Shown here: positions 9,579 to 18,796 of the stretch, one piece after another
Position numbering within the stretch: the first letter of the stretch is position 1
Layout of the letters: each line of letters opens with the position of its first letter
Source: Desulfobacterales bacterium
GTDB taxonomy: Bacteria; Desulfobacterota; Desulfobacteria; Desulfobacterales; DTYH01
Length of the DNA stretch: 39,619 bases
Reading direction: 5' to 3'
Assembly (NCBI GenBank): GCA_012961955.1
Contig: DTYH01000128.1
Span: forward strand, 1 to 39,619
Made by a program: the position numbers and the translations under genes
The notes under the pieces: generated by a model
Database searches by the model: none
What the model was told of the DNA's origin: nothing
What the model saw: only the letters and a program-made list of their open reading frames with translations

Positions 9579-9980
9579 ATGAACAGAATGTCGTTGTTTG
9601 TGATTGGTCTCTTGTCTGCGTGTCTCTGCACATATGCATGCACAGTTGGACCAGCGAAGACTAAAGATATCTCGGTTGCTGTAACGGTCCCTGACCTGGG
9701 GTGGAGAATTAGGATTCAGGAGATTTACCAGGTTGGTGAGGAACTCTGGGTGATTTCCGTTTTGAGTAGAATCCCAGGGGTTGCAGCACAGATGGTTACA
9801 ACCGTATCAGATACCGTTTCAGCAACTGTTCCTGTTTTGCCTGTAAAACACGTGGTGTTAGGGAAGACGTGGGGATGGCGGAATAAGGAAGATTATGTCT
9901 TTGTGACAAATATACGTGAAATCGACGAGCACTTAAAGGCCGGGAAACTGCTATTCCAGAGGGACAAAAATGGAGAGTGA
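9579..9980 (+). CDS. Small predicted lipoprotein/secreted protein
   Basis: N-terminal signal peptide MNRMSLFVIGLLSACLCTYAC; 133 aa. Confidence 0.55.
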   Translation: MNRMSLFVIGLLSACLCTYACTVGPAKTKDISVAVTVPDLGWRIRIQEIYQVGEELWVISVLSRIPGVAAQMVTTVSDTVSATVPVLPVKHVVLGKTWGWRNKEDYVFVTNIREIDEHLKAGKLLFQRDKNGE

Positions 9981-10177
9981 TCATTCACGGAGTGAAATCC
10001 TTTTATGTGAATAGTGACAGAGGAAAACGTGGCTGTTCACGGGGTAAGGGCTTTCTTTTCACTCCGATGTATCCAACCTCTGTTTTTCCAGCGAGTTGAG
10101 GGTGGAGAGGGAAAAGTAAAGATTTCCATTAACTTGTTCCAAGAATAACCTCAGCCTGTGAACAGTTACTGAAAAAC

Positions 10178-11566
10178 ATGTCAGAGGAGATTGTGAGAAG
10201 GATACCTCGGATTTTTGCGATCTTTGTTGTTGTTATAATGACGCTCTCTTTTACCCTTTTGGGGCCAAGTAGTGTCAAGGCAAAGGAGGATAAAACAGTA
10301 GAAGAAGAGAAACTCGATATCCTAATGGACAGGGGTGCAATCCCGAGCAAAAAATATAACGAGTTGAAAAAGAGTCTAGAAAAAGAAAAGGAAAAGAATG
10401 GCATTGTTCTTTATCCTTACTACAAAGATGGTTTTTTCTTGGAAGCTCCTGAAAAGGAGTTTAGGATTAGAATAGGGGGCAGGGTCCAGCTGGATTACTA
10501 TTCTTTTGATCACAATGGCCAGGATGCCAGTTCTTCTTTTACCATGAAGAGGGCCAGGATGTTTCTGGCTGGAACCTTGTACAAGAAGCTCGACTTTAAG
10601 GTTGAGTTGAATTTTGGGGAGGGGAAGGATGCTTATCTGGCTGATGGATATATAAATCTTGATTATGTTCCGTACGCTCAGATCAAGATAGGTCAGTTTA
10701 AAGAACCCTTTGGCCTGGAAATCCTCACGTCTTTTAAATACGTGGACTTTGTGGAAAGATCTATCATCTCCACTCAGATTTCGCCTTCCAGAGATATTGG
10801 GATAATGGTCCACGCCGACCCTTTTAGGGGATTTATGGGATACGGCCTAGGGATCTTCAACGGAAACGGCCCCAACAAAGAATGGGATGAAAACAATGAC
10901 AAGGACATAGCGGGAAGGATTTATCTTCGGCCATTCTTAAACACCAAGGGCACCCTTCTTAAAGGGTTGCAGCTAGGAGGGAAATTTACCCTGGGAGAGC
11001 ATGAAGGGAGTGTCAAGAACATTATGGTTCCTACTTCTGAAAGAACCATTGTGGGATGGGCAGCAGGTGTCAAAAGCGATGACAACATATGGCGAGTAGG
11101 GGCTGAATTGGCCTGGGCACTCGGACCTTTTTCGCTAAAAGGGGAATGGATGGAGATGCACTGGGACGGTCTCGAACTTAATAACATGAGAGAAGACGCA
11201 GAGGTATATGGGTGGTATATAGGGGCTACATGCTTGGTCACAGGAGAGGAAAAGATCTTGAAAAAAGGGGTATTTAGAAGGGTTAACCCAGGGCGAAAGT
11301 TTGATCCTGTCAAAGGATCCTGGGGGGCCTGGGAGCTTGCAGCAAGATATGAATCTTTCACTGTAGCTAAGAATATATTTGACACGGGGTACGCCACAGG
11401 CACTGACGGTGTGCGTTCCTCAACCCTCGGTATCAACTGGTATCTTAATAACTTGTTTAGGATTAGCTTTAGCTACGTAAATAACCATTTCGAGGATGAG
11501 ATGGAAGAGCTAAGTGGCGAGGATGAAGAAGACCTTTTTCTTTTTAGGTGTCAGGTGGAGTTTTGA
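10178..11566 (+). CDS. Porin, phosphate-selective porin O/P-like outer-membrane protein
   Basis: Signal segment; IRIGGRVQLDYYSFDHN, FTMKRARMFLAGTLYKKLDFKVELNFG, IKIGQFKEPFGLE, WELAARYESFTV; ends ..FLFRCQVEF. Confidence 0.85.
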   Translation: MSEEIVRRIPRIFAIFVVVIMTLSFTLLGPSSVKAKEDKTVEEEKLDILMDRGAIPSKKYNELKKSLEKEKEKNGIVLYPYYKDGFFLEAPEKEFRIRIGGRVQLDYYSFDHNGQDASSSFTMKRARMFLAGTLYKKLDFKVELNFGEGKDAYLADGYINLDYVPYAQIKIGQFKEPFGLEILTSFKYVDFVERSIISTQISPSRDIGIMVHADPFRGFMGYGLGIFNGNGPNKEWDENNDKDIAGRIYLRPFLNTKGTLLKGLQLGGKFTLGEHEGSVKNIMVPTSERTIVGWAAGVKSDDNIWRVGAELAWALGPFSLKGEWMEMHWDGLELNNMREDAEVYGWYIGATCLVTGEEKILKKGVFRRVNPGRKFDPVKGSWGAWELAARYESFTVAKNIFDTGYATGTDGVRSSTLGINWYLNNLFRISFSYVNNHFEDEMEELSGEDEEDLFLFRCQVEF

Positions 11567-11796
11567 GCGTGAACACCGTTTAACCCCTGAAAGTCCTTTA
11601 CCAATTTCACTGTAGCTGTTCACCGAATAAAGCTTTTCTTTTCACTCCGATGTCTCCAGCCTTTGTTTTTCCACACCACGCGTAGGACTTGGGCTTGACA
11701 TATGATCGCATCCTCGATATTAAATTATCTGAAAAGACGAGTTATCGTGAACATCGAACATGAGACAGATCAAGTTACTCGCTATCCCCTCTTTCT

Positions 11797-12438
11797 ATGT
11801 CTTCTGAAAGTTTCTATGTAGCCGAAATATTCGCCAGCATCCAGGGCGAGGGCTGGTATGCTGGATACCCGCACATCCTGGTGAGATTTTCAGGTTGTAA
11901 CCTTGAATGCACGTATTGTGACACGTCCTACGCACGGAAAGGCGGGGTGCGCCTAGAGTTGGACGATATAATGCGAAACATAAAGAGCCTCCGTATAAAG
12001 AGGGTTCTTATTACAGGAGGTGAACCGATTCTCCAAACAGGTTTGATGATGCTTGTCAAAAGGCTCTTAGATGAGGGTCTTTTTGTAAGCGTTGAAACGA
12101 ATGGGACCCTTCCTATTAGAGATTTGACCCCCTTATCTCACATAATTATGGATATAAAAACACCTGGAAGCGGGATGAATAAATATAACCTGTATGAGAA
12201 CCTCAAGTTCCTTAAAGAAGGGGATGAGGTTAAGTTCGTCTTAACATCTCGAGCCGATTATGAGTGGAGTAAGGAGAAGCTTTATCTTATTCCAGACGGG
12301 ATTATAGTAGATTTTTCACCAGCCTATAATCTTATAAGCCCGAAAGAACTCGCAAAGTGGATATTAAGAGATAGGCTGGACGTAAAACTTCACCTTCAGT
12401 TGCATAAGATATTGTGGGGAGACGAGAGGGGAAGATGA
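11797..12438 (+). CDS. queE: 7-carboxy-7-deazaguanine synthase (radical SAM)
   Basis: IFASIQGEGWYAGYPHILVRFSGCNLECTYCDTSYA (CxxxCxxC), LITGGEPILQ. Confidence 0.94.
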   Translation: MSSESFYVAEIFASIQGEGWYAGYPHILVRFSGCNLECTYCDTSYARKGGVRLELDDIMRNIKSLRIKRVLITGGEPILQTGLMMLVKRLLDEGLFVSVETNGTLPIRDLTPLSHIIMDIKTPGSGMNKYNLYENLKFLKEGDEVKFVLTSRADYEWSKEKLYLIPDGIIVDFSPAYNLISPKELAKWILRDRLDVKLHLQLHKILWGDERGR

Positions 12439-13124
12439 GAAAGGCCGTCGTTCTTTTAAGCGGTGGTATTGACTCCACAGTAACCGCTCACTATGCAAAA
12501 AAACGAGAAAAATTTGATATATACCCTGTAACGTATGTCTATGCTCAGAGGCATAAAACAGAGATTGAGATGGCAAAAAGACAGGCTGAAACCCTTGGTG
12601 TGAAAAAGCATCTCATCTTTTCCCTTCAAGACTTTAAGCGAATAGGGGGGTCAGCACTCATAGATGAGGGTACGGATATCCCCATCGAAAGAGATGTTCG
12701 GGATATAACAGCTGTTGGTATCCCAATCACCTATGTACCAGCAAGGAACATAGTCTTTCTTTCGATAGCCTTAGCCTATGCTGAATCCCTAGAGGCCTTC
12801 GACATATTCATCGGGGTAAATGCTATTGACTATAGCGGCTATCCTGATTGTAGGCCTGAATTTATAGCCAGATTCGAGGCAATGGCAAATATAGGGACAA
12901 AAGCCGGGGTTGAGAACAAGGGAAGGTTTTGCATCCACACACCCCTTGTTGATCTGAGAAAACGCGAGATTATTAGGCTCGGTGCCTCCTTGGGTGTGGA
13001 TTTCTCTCTTACGTGGAGTTGTTATAATCCTCAGGAGGGCGGAAAGCCCTGTCGTGTGTGTGATAGCTGCCTTCTGAGAAAAAAGGGGTTTTCTGAGGCA
13101 GGGATCAAAGACCCTTTAGATTGA
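12435..13124 (+). CDS. queC: 7-cyano-7-deazaguanine synthase
   Basis: MRKAVVLLSGGIDSTVTAHYA, VPARNIVFLSIALAYAE, GVNAIDYSGYPDCRPEF, SCYNPQEGGKPCRVCDSCLLRKKGF. The ATG overlaps the queE stop (ATGA). Confidence 0.95.
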   Translation: MRKAVVLLSGGIDSTVTAHYAKKREKFDIYPVTYVYAQRHKTEIEMAKRQAETLGVKKHLIFSLQDFKRIGGSALIDEGTDIPIERDVRDITAVGIPITYVPARNIVFLSIALAYAESLEAFDIFIGVNAIDYSGYPDCRPEFIARFEAMANIGTKAGVENKGRFCIHTPLVDLRKREIIRLGASLGVDFSLTWSCYNPQEGGKPCRVCDSCLLRKKGFSEAGIKDPLD

Positions 13125-13126
13125 AA

Positions 13127-13374
13127 GTAATTGATCACTGGGTAAAACTTTTCTTTACACCGAGGTGTCTCCGGCCTTTGTTTTCCGGAGAGTTGAGAGC
13201 CGGGGATGCTCTGCCCCCTCTGCATTCTACCTTCGTTTCACCCTTGAGAGAAGGCGTGCCTTCTAGCCGGGTTTACTTCGGTGGTTGCGGTTTCCTCCCG
13301 CTTTCGACTCACCGGAAAAACTAAAGGTTTCCGCCAAGTCGTTCAAAGAAGATCTTTATCCGGTGATCAGTTAC
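13127..13374. repeat. ~250-bp imperfect palindrome with ~75-80-bp arms
   Basis: Left GTAATTGATCACTGGGTAAAACTTTTCTTTACACCGAGG..GCCTTTGTTTTCCGGAGAGTTGAGAGCCGGG; reverse complement of the right arm GTAACTGATCACCGGATAAAGATCTTCTTTGAACG..AACCTTTAGTTTTTCCGGTGAGTCGAAAGCGGG. Confidence 0.7.
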
Positions 13375-13520
13375 GATAAACTACTGATACCCTTTTTTGG
13401 TAACACTGCTGGAATTTGGTATCTCGAAGCTTGACTTTTTGGTCGTGGTTGTATAATAGTAACTCGCCGTAGGTAAGGAATTAGGGTTTTTATAACAGTT
13501 CACCCCCTCTCTTCGCTCTT

Positions 13521-13579
13521 AGCAGAAGCGGCTTCCAGCCGCGACCCAAAAGTGGTTTTTCAAAGAGCTAAACTGTTAC
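13521..13579. repeat. 59-bp direct repeat, copy 1
   Basis: AGCAGAAGCGGCTTCCAGCCGCGACCCAAAAGTGGTTTTTCAAAGAGCTAAACTGTTAC; 4 mismatches to 14283-14341. Confidence 0.85.
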
Positions 13580-13652
13580 AAGTTTTCTCGTTTTTCAGAG
13601 AGTCAAGGTGTTACAACACAATAAATTAATATTTGGATAATGGAGGAACGAT

Positions 13653-13907
13653 ATGGCAGATACTACGTACAAGATTATCGAATTAGTAGGAACAAGCGAG
13701 AAGTCGTGGGAGGATGCTGCAAGAAATGCTGTAGAGGCAGCTAGCGAGACTCTTAAAGACTTAAGGATCGCCGAGATTACAAGGCTCGATATGACCATTG
13801 AAAATGGAAAAGTGAAGAATTATAGAGCAAGAGTAAACCTTTCTTTTAGGGTCTTTCCTTCGCACACAATCGAAGATGGATTTTTGCCTAACGATAGTAA
13901 ACGATAG
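13653..13907 (+). CDS. Dodecin family protein
   Basis: YKIIELVGTSEKSWEDAARNAVEAASETLKDLRIAEITRLDMTIENGKVKNYRARVNLSFRV is a canonical dodecin pattern. Confidence 0.93.
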   Translation: MADTTYKIIELVGTSEKSWEDAARNAVEAASETLKDLRIAEITRLDMTIENGKVKNYRARVNLSFRVFPSHTIEDGFLPNDSKR

Positions 13908-14282
13908 AGGGGTGTGGCTTTAGCTTTCGGCTCGATATTTACAAGTTTCTTGCACAGGTTCGCCACTCCAAAAATGGTGGGCTAGACTCTGCAATTCAGG
14001 AATTATAGATATTCCTAGCCAGGTTTTTCCTTTCACGAAAAAATCCGACTCGGCTAAGGAGTTACAAAGGCTGAATTACAAGGCTAGGGATTGTGGAGAG
14101 CAAAAGGATTATATACCTAAGTCGGCAATCCCGAAGGGTTCCAAATCTTGATGTTCAAAACAATTTAGAGTTTTGAAAAAGACAGCCGCAGCAAGATGCT
14201 GCTTCTTCTGGGGTTTAGCATAGTGAAAAGTTAAAAGTGGATTCCTACACATAAATTCTTCAGTTTCCACTCTTCATTCTTT

Positions 14283-14341
14283 GGCAGGAGCGGCTTCCAG
14301 CCGCGTCCCAATAGTGGTTTTTCAAAGAGCTAAACTGTTAC
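14283..14341. repeat. 59-bp direct repeat, copy 2
   Basis: GGCAGGAGCGGCTTCCAGCCGCGTCCCAATAGTGGTTTTTCAAAGAGCTAAACTGTTAC. Confidence 0.85.
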
Positions 14342-14458
14342 CGTGACTCTTTTAGTTCGACAGTCCCCACCCAGTAGGTCACTCTAGCTAGCAAAACCGA
14401 GCAATGTAAGTGGGTGAAAGTACATCGGGTTGTTTACGATATCAAAAGTCGTAACGCT

Positions 14459-14605
14459 CGATATTGATCGTCTCGAAAAAAGTCGGAATTTGCCTTTTCG
14501 AGTCATTCCCGCTCAATCGGGAATCTCGTTATTACAGCATCTTATGGAATCCCGGTTTGATGGGAGTGACGGGTTAGAGGGCTTTTTACGAGACGATCAA
14601 TATCG
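14459..14605. repeat. Small element with 24-bp inverted ends
   Basis: CGATATTGATCGTCTCGAAAAAAG (14459-14482) versus CTTTTTACGAGACGATCAATATCG (14582-14605), one mismatch. Confidence 0.7.
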
Positions 14606-14669
14606 TCGTATTCGGAATGTGAGGTGTTGTCTTTCGCCTCTTTATGGGTGAAAGAACGGGGGGTCGATA

Positions 14670-15060
14670 GTGGAGGAAAGAAGACTTAAGCCACGAGAGA
14701 GGGAGCAACTAAGACATCGGAAGGAGATGGTTGATGCCGGTCTCGCCCTCTTCTCGAAAAAGGAATATCACGGTGTATCGACGCGTGAGATTGCCAGGGA
14801 GGCCGAGTTTGGGACCAGGACCCTGTACAGGTTTTTTTAAGAACGATGATGGCATGTACAAGGCCTTGGTGTTGGAGCAGGCAGAAAAGTTTCACAAGGG
14901 ATTGAGGAGGGCTATCGATTCACCTGGTGACGAGATCGACTAGATTCGAAGCTATGTAAGGCTCAAGGGTGAGGTATTTGCATCTAACGTTTCTATGATG
15001 CGTCTCAATTTTGCAGAAACCCGTGGCGCAAGCTTCAATATCAAAGCGGGGCTTGATTCA
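14670..15060 (+). pseudogene. TetR-family regulator remnant (frameshift, in-frame stop, truncated)
   Basis: VEERRLKPREREQLRHRKEMVDAGLALFSKKEYHGVSTREIAREAEFGTRTLYRFF, then a frameshift at a 7-T run, KNDDGMYKALVLEQAEKFHKGLRRAIDSPGDEID, TAG, IRSYVRLKGEVFASNVSMMRLNFAETRG. Confidence 0.8.
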
Positions 15061-15062
15061 GA

Positions 15063-16796
15063 CTATAGAAGAAACCACCAACCCAAAGATATCAATCCGG
15101 CAAAGACAAAGCTTGTCTCCACCAAGAACTCGAACTGAAGACCTGGAATCATCCATCCCTGTTCATAGATTAGTAAGGTTCCACCCATATAAAGCGTACA
15201 AGGGATAAGAGGATAAGATAAAGTTGTGGCTATATTCAGGGGATAAGCCAGTGGCAGGGCCACGAGGAAGACAAGAAGTAACACCTTTAAGATCGACATG
15301 GTCTTGTCCTCCCCGAATACAATGGGAAGGGTTTCCTGACCCACGATCCTGTCCCCTTGGATATCAAGGATGTCAAATAGCGCTGTTCGGACAAAGACCA
15401 TAATTATTGCCCATAGAGATACAAACATTAAAGAGAGAGTAATCTTGCCCAAAGCAATAATCCCAGGAAGGAATGCCGTAACGATTCCCCAGGCCGTGGC
15501 AATTAGAACGGTTTTTGAGCCTGGAATATCCTTTATCCTCTGAAAACTTCCTCTGATCCTTACCCTTCCCGGAGTAAGTTTTACATTGTAAAGCACCCCC
15601 AGAATACTCATGGTAAAGAGGATTAGGAACGGAATCAGTCCAAAAGAAAGGGCAATAACCAGTCCTGCCACTCCAGAAGATAAGGCTAGTGAAAGTAATA
15701 GTGTTTTGTTTCTTTCATAAAAGACGGCCTTATCAGGGTCGTTATATTGAATGGCCTCCCCAACGGTGAACTTGTTTAATATATGCATTGAAAGCACATA
15801 AAACGTAGCCGTCAGCGCCAGGGTAATGGAAGGCCTGATCCCCTGAAGTAACGCACATGTGAAGCTGAGACACCCTGCACCTAATGCGACATAAATATTG
15901 CTAAGGATGAGGCATCGTTGTATCTTGAAGATACTATTTCGCCAACCCCCTTTCTTCTGAAAGGGTAGACTCTCGAGAGTACGGTATACTTTCCTGATCA
16001 CCCAATTTGGTGTTGAGGCACCGGCAGTGATCCCTACGCTATTCATCTTTTCCAAATCTTTTGTGTCAAGATCGGACTCTGTTTCAACATGATAGGCGCG
16101 GACACCTGTATGCTCAGCAACCTGTACCAATCTTTTTGTATTCCCACTATTGCGGCCACCAACCACCACCATTGCATCTACCATTCGTGCCATCTCCTCG
16201 ACCTCAGCCTGTCGCTTCATGGTAGAGTCGCAAATGGTATTAAAAATCTTGTAGTGGGGCCAGAGCGAGGCTATTTCCTTGCTAATCTCATGAAAAAGCC
16301 ACGTATCCTGTGTGGTTTGAGCAACTACAATTGCCTTTTCAAAGGTGGGAAGCTTGGTCAGTTCGTCGAAAGTTCTGATCACATGGCCACGACCCTCAGC
16401 GTACCCAAGGAGTCCTATGGTTTCAGGATGGTCCGGGTCGCCTACTATTAACGTGTTATATCCGGATCTTGCGTACTTTTGAATGATCGTCTGGACCCGA
16501 ATCACTCGAGGGCACGTTGCATCAATCACCCTATGACCTGCATCATTCAGTCTCTTCTTGGTCTCGGGAGGGACTCCATGGGCTCGAATTAGAACTATAC
16601 CGGGTCTCTGACACGAATGGTCATCTAAGACAGTCACTCCTTTTTTCTTCAGAATATCAAGAACTTGAGGGTTGTGTATAAGAGGGCCAAACGTATACAC
16701 ATCCCCCTTGCTGGTATTGGCTGCGTCCAACACCATCTCCACGGCCCTTCTGACACCCATGCAGAAACCTGCGGTCCTGGCGAGTTTGATCTTCAA
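15063..16796 (-). CDS. ispH: 4-hydroxy-3-methylbut-2-enyl diphosphate reductase fused to a UbiA-type prenyltransferase-like membrane domain
   Basis: N-term MKIKLARTAGFCMGVRRAVEM, FGPLIHNPQV, IRAHGVPPETKKRL, DATCPRV, NTICDSTMKRQAEVEEMA, ITAGASTP. C-term multi-TM domain with FDILDIQGDRIVGQETLPIVFG (UbiA second Asp motif). Confidence 0.9.
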   Translation of the reverse strand: MKIKLARTAGFCMGVRRAVEMVLDAANTSKGDVYTFGPLIHNPQVLDILKKKGVTVLDDHSCQRPGIVLIRAHGVPPETKKRLNDAGHRVIDATCPRVIRVQTIIQKYARSGYNTLIVGDPDHPETIGLLGYAEGRGHVIRTFDELTKLPTFEKAIVVAQTTQDTWLFHEISKEIASLWPHYKIFNTICDSTMKRQAEVEEMARMVDAMVVVGGRNSGNTKRLVQVAEHTGVRAYHVETESDLDTKDLEKMNSVGITAGASTPNWVIRKVYRTLESLPFQKKGGWRNSIFKIQRCLILSNIYVALGAGCLSFTCALLQGIRPSITLALTATFYVLSMHILNKFTVGEAIQYNDPDKAVFYERNKTLLLSLALSSGVAGLVIALSFGLIPFLILFTMSILGVLYNVKLTPGRVRIRGSFQRIKDIPGSKTVLIATAWGIVTAFLPGIIALGKITLSLMFVSLWAIIMVFVRTALFDILDIQGDRIVGQETLPIVFGEDKTMSILKVLLLVFLVALPLAYPLNIATTLSYPLIPCTLYMGGTLLIYEQGWMIPGLQFEFLVETSFVFAGLISLGWWFLL

Positions 16797-16807
16797 TGGT
16801 ATCGACT

Positions 16808-16996
16808 CTATTCTTCTTCTAAGAACACTTTATGATCGACCAGAGAGAGAGACCGAATACGGGCCTTTACGAACTTTTGTTCACCAAATATACTTACAAT
16901 TTTTAGGCCGTCGTTCTCTGGTTCGATTGTGTCCACAGCTTCCATAACCAATTCTTCCCTGCCTTGTCGAATAATATAAGCATTTGCTTCACACAT
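16808..16996 (-). CDS. CooT family (small Ni-binding-like) protein
   Basis: 62 aa: MCEANAYIIRQGREELVMEAVDTIEPENDGLKIVSIFGEQKFVKARIRSLSLVDHKVFLEEE. Confidence 0.8.
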   Translation of the reverse strand: MCEANAYIIRQGREELVMEAVDTIEPENDGLKIVSIFGEQKFVKARIRSLSLVDHKVFLEEE

Positions 16997-17411
16997 CTTG
17001 AATTATCAACTCCTTTAGATAGTTTTCGATAAGTTCTTCGATAAGCCTTGGAAGGGGCATTGGAACTGATCCAACTATCGTTACATTCTCCTGGGTAAGG
17101 GGCAGAAGGAACTTCGGCGCCGGACTTGAGGAGACGGCTTCAACCATCTTGGGGGTTACTTCTCCCATCATGGAGTGGGCCAGAACAATCCCAATGGGAC
17201 CTATGATGATATCCACGTGCTTAACCGTCCGGATAATGGCATTTTCTCCTGAAGCACCCCTGTTTGCCCTCGCCTTTAGCATCTGGGCGGTAGCAATGGC
17301 GTTTGTGCCCAATGCTATTAATTCCACAGACTCATCATAAACGTCTTTCAGCTTTTTGATAATGGCACTCCCTATTCCACCACCCTGCCCGTCAATCACA
17401 CATATCTTCAT
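16989..17411 (-). CDS. DUF3842 family protein
   Basis: MKICVIDGQGGGIGSAIIKKLK..ELIALGTNAIATAQMLKARANRGASGENAI..; overlaps the CooT-like gene. Confidence 0.75.
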   Translation of the reverse strand: MKICVIDGQGGGIGSAIIKKLKDVYDESVELIALGTNAIATAQMLKARANRGASGENAIIRTVKHVDIIIGPIGIVLAHSMMGEVTPKMVEAVSSSPAPKFLLPLTQENVTIVGSVPMPLPRLIEELIENYLKELIIQDV

Positions 17412-17591
17412 TTGATCGATTCCATGTCCTCACTTAGAAAATTGCATAGACGCAAAAAGACACGGGCTTGCACCCTCAAACAGTTTGAAATTTTTAACGC
17501 CAGGTTCATTCTGAATCTTCTTCCAAAATTTACTCAATGCCGTCCGCAAAATGACTTTTTCCAAAAGATCAAAACCTTACTCGATACTAGA

Positions 17592-18266
17592 TCAAAACCC
17601 TTCCCAGATAACTACGTTATCCAACGGGTCGCGGTTGCTACGAAACTTATTCACTGTAGCATTTTCATCTATATATCCTATTGTGATAGCAATGATAATG
17701 TTTTTGTCTTCTGGGATTTGTGCATACTTTCTGATTATATCCGGATACTGCACCCCGCTATATATAATACATGTGCCAAGCCCTTTTGCTGCTGCCATCA
17801 GACAAATATTTTGTACCAAACACCCGCAATCGAAGAGCGAATAAACCCCGAGGGCCTTATCTATGCTGATAAATATAGTCTGGGGAGCATCAAAGAACTT
17901 GAACATGGAGAGCTGAAATTCCTTTCTTTTTTCCCTATCTTCACGGGGAATTCCAAGAAGACCAAAAAGCCTCTTTCCGTTTTCGCGCATTCTTTTGACA
18001 CAGGCCTCAGGCCATGAGCTGGCGTAAAGAACCATGTCTGCTCTGGGCTTTGCTCCACTCTTGGCCTCTTCAAAACACTCTTCAGCAAGCTTTTTCATTG
18101 CTTCGCCACCTACCACTGCAATCTCCCAGGGCTGTGTATTTATCGACGATGGCGCCCTGGTGGCTGCCTCAAGTATTTCAGCTATCACCTCTTTTGGTAC
18201 AGGATCAGGTTTGTAGGCCCTGATGCTCTTCCGTTCGTATATAGCTTCTTTAAGTTCCATCTGCAA
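17592..18266 (-). CDS. Nitroreductase family protein
   Basis: MELKEAIYERKSIRAYKPDPVPKEVIAEILEAATRAPSSINTQPWEIAVVGGEA; C-term GLGTCIIYSG..ITIGYIDENATVNKFRSNRDPLDNVVIWEGF. Confidence 0.92.
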   Translation of the reverse strand: MQMELKEAIYERKSIRAYKPDPVPKEVIAEILEAATRAPSSINTQPWEIAVVGGEAMKKLAEECFEEAKSGAKPRADMVLYASSWPEACVKRMRENGKRLFGLLGIPREDREKRKEFQLSMFKFFDAPQTIFISIDKALGVYSLFDCGCLVQNICLMAAAKGLGTCIIYSGVQYPDIIRKYAQIPEDKNIIIAITIGYIDENATVNKFRSNRDPLDNVVIWEGF

Positions 18267-18661
18267 CTCTCCTCATATTTTCTGTTTATCAATAACATTA
18301 AACCAAGGTGTACCTCAGAAGTTTTTATCCTTTGTGTGTGAGATAATGTATTACGCAAACCACTGGGAGTGCATAAATAGCTCATAAAATTTATATAAAA
18401 TATTACCTACGAAGAAACGTGTCAACAGATTTATTTCCCTTCGTTCCCGTATCGCTCGCGTGATAGATAAGTAAATGTTTTAGACAGAAAAGAAAGAACG
18501 ACATTTTTATTTGGGAAATACCATTTTGAATTCTGAATAAACATATTTAAAAAGGATTCGAATATCATAAAATTCTAATCGACTGAAGAAGAATCGGTCA
18601 TCCGGAATGTCAAGGCAGTATTTGATCTTGACCCATGATTGTGTTTTTGTCATACTTCCAA

Positions 18662-18730
18662 AGTGACAGTCTTGTAAAGAGTCTAATCTTGCTCGCTCTG
18701 CGAGCAAAATGAATTTTTACGAGACTCTCA
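18662..18730. repeat. Hairpin family A, third copy
   Basis: GACAGTCTTGTAAAGAGTCTAATCTTGCTCGC..GCGAGCAAAATGAATTTTTACGAGACTCTC. Confidence 0.75.
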
Positions 18731-18796
18731 AAAGAGGAGAGTAATTTTTTCAATTTTGTGAGTTGTGGAGTTAGATTTTCAAGGAGACAGGGTAAG

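Noticed and set aside
10921-11436. 171-aa minus-strand ORF opposite the porin
   Set aside because: Antisense shadow of a well-supported porin gene; composition not protein-like.
14430-14651. 73-aa plus-strand ORF
   Set aside because: Coincides with the 24-bp inverted-repeat element and is not protein-like.
17412-18017. 201-aa plus-strand ORF opposite the nitroreductase
   Set aside because: Antisense to a clear nitroreductase gene.
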